Notes under the pieces: generated by a model
The model's database searches: none
The model's input: the letters and a program-made list of their open reading frames with translations, nothing else
What the model was told of the DNA's origin: nothing
Made by a program: the position numbers and the translations under genes
Shown here: positions 61,300 through 64,000 of the stretch, one piece after another
Layout: each line of letters begins with the position of its first letter
Numbering within the stretch: position 1 is the stretch's first letter
Source: Nitrospira defluvii
GTDB lineage: Bacteria > Nitrospirota > Nitrospiria > Nitrospirales > Nitrospiraceae
Length of the DNA stretch: 64,000 nt
Direction: 5' to 3'
Assembly: GCF_905220995.1 (NCBI RefSeq)
Contig: NZ_CAJNBJ010000001.1
Coordinates: 1,426,001 to 1,490,000, forward strand

Positions 61300-61515
61300 T
61301 CAGGATTGTGAATCCTGATATTCCTCGTGCCAGGCCATCTGAATGGATTCCAGGATCTTCTCGTTGGATTTCTTGGGGTCATCCTTGAAATCCGGAAGGG
61401 CGACGATCCAGGCGTGCATGTCTGTGAATCGCACGGTCAACGGGTCGGTATGTGGGTGTTCCTCAACCAGTCGGATTGCAATATCCTCTGCGTTCTGCCA
61501 CTTGAGATCCATCAC
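61300..61515 (-). CDS. iscX: Fe-S assembly protein IscX
   Basis: 71 aa. LKWQNAEDIAIRLVEEHPHTDPLTVRFTDMHAWIVALPDF and SNEKILESIQMAWHEEY follow the IscX (YfhJ) pattern almost exactly, including the acidic surface. It binds IscS and iron and regulates cluster assembly. It lies 63 bases downstream of hscA on the same strand. A start one codon later is equally good. Confidence 0.92.
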   Translation of the reverse strand: MMDLKWQNAEDIAIRLVEEHPHTDPLTVRFTDMHAWIVALPDFKDDPKKSNEKILESIQMAWHEEYQDSQS

Positions 61516-61578
61516 GGCTCCTCGCTACTCACAGGTGCTGGAAATATTCGTCCGGACGGTCGTCGTCCATTCCGTCAA

Positions 61579-63399
61579 TCATGTCACATCGGAGACTTTT
61601 TTGCCTTGAAGCCCTTGCTTCAAGGAATCGTCCAACATGGCTACAGTTAGGGTTTTGGCTGCTTGTTCAAGGTCGGCCATGCGCCCTCGGATGGCCCGAG
61701 GGTCGGTGCCATCCTTCGCCGCAGCTAGGCCAGCAAGTGCGGCACGAATGCCGGCGACTTCCTCTGGTGCGACGAGATGGCCGTTGTCAGCCAATGATTT
61801 TTCTGTAGTGGTGATCAGCGCCCCCGCGTCAAGCCGGGCCTCGATCAACTTACGTGCGCTGACGTCGTCCGCCGCGAACTTAAATGAATCTTCGATCATT
61901 CGTTCGACTTCTTGATCCGATAAGCCATAGGAGGGTTTGACCTCGATCGATTGGCTCTCTCCGGTTCGCATGTCCTTGGCCATGACGTTCAAGATCCCGT
62001 TGGCGTCGATCAAGAACGTCACTTCGATGCGTGGAACCCCCGCAGGTAAGGGTGGAACCTTCAATCGGAAGCGAGCCAGGCTGCGGTTGTCTTGTGCCAG
62101 TTCGCGTTCGCCTTGGAGAATGTGAATGTCGACGCCGGTTTGGCCGTCCACATAGGTGGTGAACATTTCCTTGGCGCTGGCGGGAATCGTGGTGTTGCGT
62201 CGGATGAGGCTGCTCATGACCCCGCCCATCGTTTCTATGCCTAAGGACAGCGGGGTGACGTCGAGCAGCAACATGTCCGTCGTGCCACCGCTGAGGATGT
62301 CGGCCTGGACCGCGGCGCCCAGCGCGACGACTTCATCCGGGTTCAGGTCGCAGTGCGGTTGTTTGCCGAAGAGCGCCTGTACCTGTTGGCGCACGAGCGG
62401 CATGCGGGTTGATCCTCCCACGAGGACGACTTCGTCGATATCAGTCGGATTGAGGCCTGCATCCTTGAGGGCGAGACGGCAAGGGCCGAGGGTTCGCTCA
62501 ACCAATGCGGTGCACAGCCCATTGAGTTGATCACGAGTCAGCTCTCGGCTGAACCGCCCCTGGCCGTTGGGTAGGTCGAGTGTCACGGTAGTCTGCAACT
62601 CTTCGGACAAGCGAATCTTTGCGCGTTCGGCCTCCAGGCGGATCGCCTGCATTTGGTCCGGCAGTGTGGCCAGATCGAGCCCATGCTGCGTCCGGATCTC
62701 GTTCAGGAGTAGTTCGGTCAGCACCTGATCGAAATCATCACCGCCGAGGTGTGTGTCGCCATTGGTGGCCAGCACTTCGAAAATGCCGTTTTTCAATTTC
62801 AGGATCGAGATGTCGAACGTTCCGCCGCCAAGGTCGTACACGGCAATCGTGCCTTGTGTCTTTTTCTGCAGGCCGTAAGCCAGCGAGGCAGCGGTCGGCT
62901 CATTGATAATGCGCAGCACCTCCAGTCCGGCGATCATGCCGGCATCTTTGGTGGCTTGCCGCTGGCTATCGTTGAAATAGGCCGGTACGGTGATGACGGC
63001 TTTGCTGATGCTCTCTCCGAGAAAAGCCTCGGCTCGAAGTTTGAGCTCCTTCAGGATCATGGCCGAGATCTGTGGAGGTGAATAGGATTTTTCGCCCAGC
63101 GTGATTCGGATGACCCCGCCTTTTTCAGTGAGTGTATAGGGGAAGTAGGCGAGTTCGCTCTGGACATCGGCGAGGCTTTTGCCCATGAAGCGTTTGACGG
63201 AATAGACGGTACGCTCGGGACTTCTCGTGAGATGTTCTTTCGCTGGATCACCGACGATGAGCCCGTTGTCGGTCAGTGCCACGACGGAAGGCACCATCCC
63301 GCGTTCATGGCGGGCCGAGATGACACGCGGGGTGTCCTTATCCATATAGGCGACGAGCGAGTTCGTGGTCCCGAGGTCAATGCCGACAATGCGTGTCAT
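61579..63399 (-). CDS. hscA: Fe-S chaperone HscA (Hsp70 family)
   Basis: 606 aa. Hsp70 signatures: GIDLGTTNSLVAYMD, IINEPTAASLAYGL, DLGGGTFDISIL and VVLVGGSTRMPLVRQQV, plus the substrate-binding domain (SLGIETMGGVMSSLIRRNTTIP). Its length, slightly shorter than DnaK, the neighbouring HscB and the IscX gene identify it as HscA, which assists transfer of Fe-S clusters from IscU. Cytosolic ATPase. Confidence 0.95.
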   Translation of the reverse strand: MTRIVGIDLGTTNSLVAYMDKDTPRVISARHERGMVPSVVALTDNGLIVGDPAKEHLTRSPERTVYSVKRFMGKSLADVQSELAYFPYTLTEKGGVIRITLGEKSYSPPQISAMILKELKLRAEAFLGESISKAVITVPAYFNDSQRQATKDAGMIAGLEVLRIINEPTAASLAYGLQKKTQGTIAVYDLGGGTFDISILKLKNGIFEVLATNGDTHLGGDDFDQVLTELLLNEIRTQHGLDLATLPDQMQAIRLEAERAKIRLSEELQTTVTLDLPNGQGRFSRELTRDQLNGLCTALVERTLGPCRLALKDAGLNPTDIDEVVLVGGSTRMPLVRQQVQALFGKQPHCDLNPDEVVALGAAVQADILSGGTTDMLLLDVTPLSLGIETMGGVMSSLIRRNTTIPASAKEMFTTYVDGQTGVDIHILQGERELAQDNRSLARFRLKVPPLPAGVPRIEVTFLIDANGILNVMAKDMRTGESQSIEVKPSYGLSDQEVERMIEDSFKFAADDVSARKLIEARLDAGALITTTEKSLADNGHLVAPEEVAGIRAALAGLAAAKDGTDPRAIRGRMADLEQAAKTLTVAMLDDSLKQGLQGKKVSDVT

Positions 63400-63554
63400 A
63401 GAAAAATCCTGAAACGGTTTCTCAGTTCGGTGTTTCGTCCGGTCGCCTAGTCCGCGAGGTCATAGAGGCCGGCGAGGCGTGCTCTCTTCCAACCAGTCTC
63501 ATGCGTACGTCTCTGGAGTGTGCTGTGTGCGCCATGCTGGTGGTTCATTGGTGG

Positions 63555-64000
63555 TTAGGCGATGGTTTCGACGAGGTCGTTCACGATATTTTTGACATAG
63601 GTACGGTTGGACAGGATGTTGCGCATGTCTTTGAGTAAGTGGTTACGCTCGGCTCTGACTTGCTCAGTGGCTTCGCCGCGGTCCTGTAGTGCATCCCACC
63701 GGCCGAACAGCTGAAGGAGTTGGGCTTCCATCTCACGTTGGCGTTGTTCCAGTGCTGTCCGATCAGCGTGGAGTTTAGTCCGGAGTGTAGACGCATGTGC
63801 AGAGGCGCGATCGCTCCCCCGAAATTCGTCGAGCGTATCCTGCAATTCGAGGATTTCCTCAAACAGGTCGGCGGGGGGCGTGGTTCGGATATCCTTCACC
63901 GCACCGGCCTCAAGGTCCAGCAGATATTCGGCGCGTTGAATCGGATCTCGCAGAGTGCGGTACGCGGTGTTGAGCATCGCCGAGTTTCCGAGGCTGATCG
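63555..64000 (-). CDS. hscB: Co-chaperone HscB, truncated by the window edge
   Basis: At least 148 codons are visible; the frame is still open at the window edge (ISLGNSA precedes MLNTAYRTLRDPIQRAEYLL), so the real start, with the rest of the J-domain, lies beyond 64000. The visible part contains the end of the J-domain and the HscB C-terminal helical bundle (DLFEEILELQDTLDEFRG, LLQLFGRWDAL). HscB delivers IscU to HscA. It is transcribed ahead of hscA, with a 155-base gap. Confidence 0.9.
   Translation of the reverse strand, partial: ISLGNSAMLNTAYRTLRDPIQRAEYLLDLEAGAVKDIRTTPPADLFEEILELQDTLDEFRGSDRASAHASTLRTKLHADRTALEQRQREMEAQLLQLFGRWDALQDRGEATEQVRAERNHLLKDMRNILSNRTYVKNIVNDLVETIA

Overview
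The window reads as an ordinary chromosome segment of a GC-rich, Gram-negative, aerobic, diderm bacterium. It encodes type IV pilus minor pilins, an outer-membrane beta-barrel protein, lipoproteins, Tat components, periplasmic c-type cytochromes, a penicillin-binding protein 1A and the HscA/HscB/IscX iron-sulfur module. The mix of genes (PilY1, tandem DUF1264 proteins, a rubrerythrin/Fe-S protein/DUF3501 cluster, many small proteins) and one intergenic repeat that looks like elements I recall from Nitrospira make a Nitrospira-like (Nitrospirota) member the best guess. This is inference: there is no rRNA here and no search was run.

Layout. 0-7.6 kb: type IV pilus operon tail (PilW-like, PilX-like, small exported protein, PilY1, Ig-type lipoprotein). 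7.7-11.1 kb: phoH-ybeY-ftsY and a double-receiver protein. 11.2-15.6 kb: exported M1-type peptidase, beta-propeller protein and PAP2 phosphatase, with overlapping ends. 15.6-20.2 kb (minus): envelope glycosylation cluster (GT39, LAB_N membrane protein, GT2) preceded by an ABC-exporter-like protein whose ATPase motifs are all degenerate. 20.4-29.1 kb: TauE/SafE transporter, exported protein, MidA-type methyltransferase, two TatA-like proteins, an outer-membrane beta-barrel protein with a small secreted protein, RecQ. 29.1-34.2 kb: a MITE-like repeat, ThrH, a YkgJ protein, DUF218, EVE, a short HELGH protein and a PSP1 protein. 34.3-37.5 kb: probable lysine catabolism (lysine-6-dehydrogenase-like, ALDH7-type dehydrogenase, VOC protein). 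37.7-40.5 kb: di-heme peroxidase, two DUF1264 proteins, monoheme cytochrome c. 40.9-43.3 kb: a 2.3-kb stretch without large genes but with at least three plausible tiny genes. 43.3-50.9 kb: tRNA-Lys and tRNA-Arg, second YkgJ, HU, MoaD-like protein, RfbC, a Fur-family regulator with rubrerythrin, a HdrD/GlpC-like Fe-S protein and DUF3501, and a tandem 6-PTPS protein. 51.1-54.7 kb: a ZorA/ZorB-like ion-channel motor pair without Zorya effectors, separated from a convergent formylglycine-enzyme-like gene by a 195-bp inverted-repeat element that supplies both stop codons. 54.8-64 kb: thioredoxin, peroxiredoxin, TypA with a probable leader terminator, PBP1A, IscX, HscA and HscB (cut by the window end).

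The strongest candidates for new biology are the ABC-like protein that has lost its ATPase motifs, the solitary ZorAB-like pair, the tandem exported DUF1264 proteins beside cytochromes, and the cluster of tiny minus-strand genes. Nothing resembling a CRISPR array, prophage, integrase or intact insertion sequence was seen.
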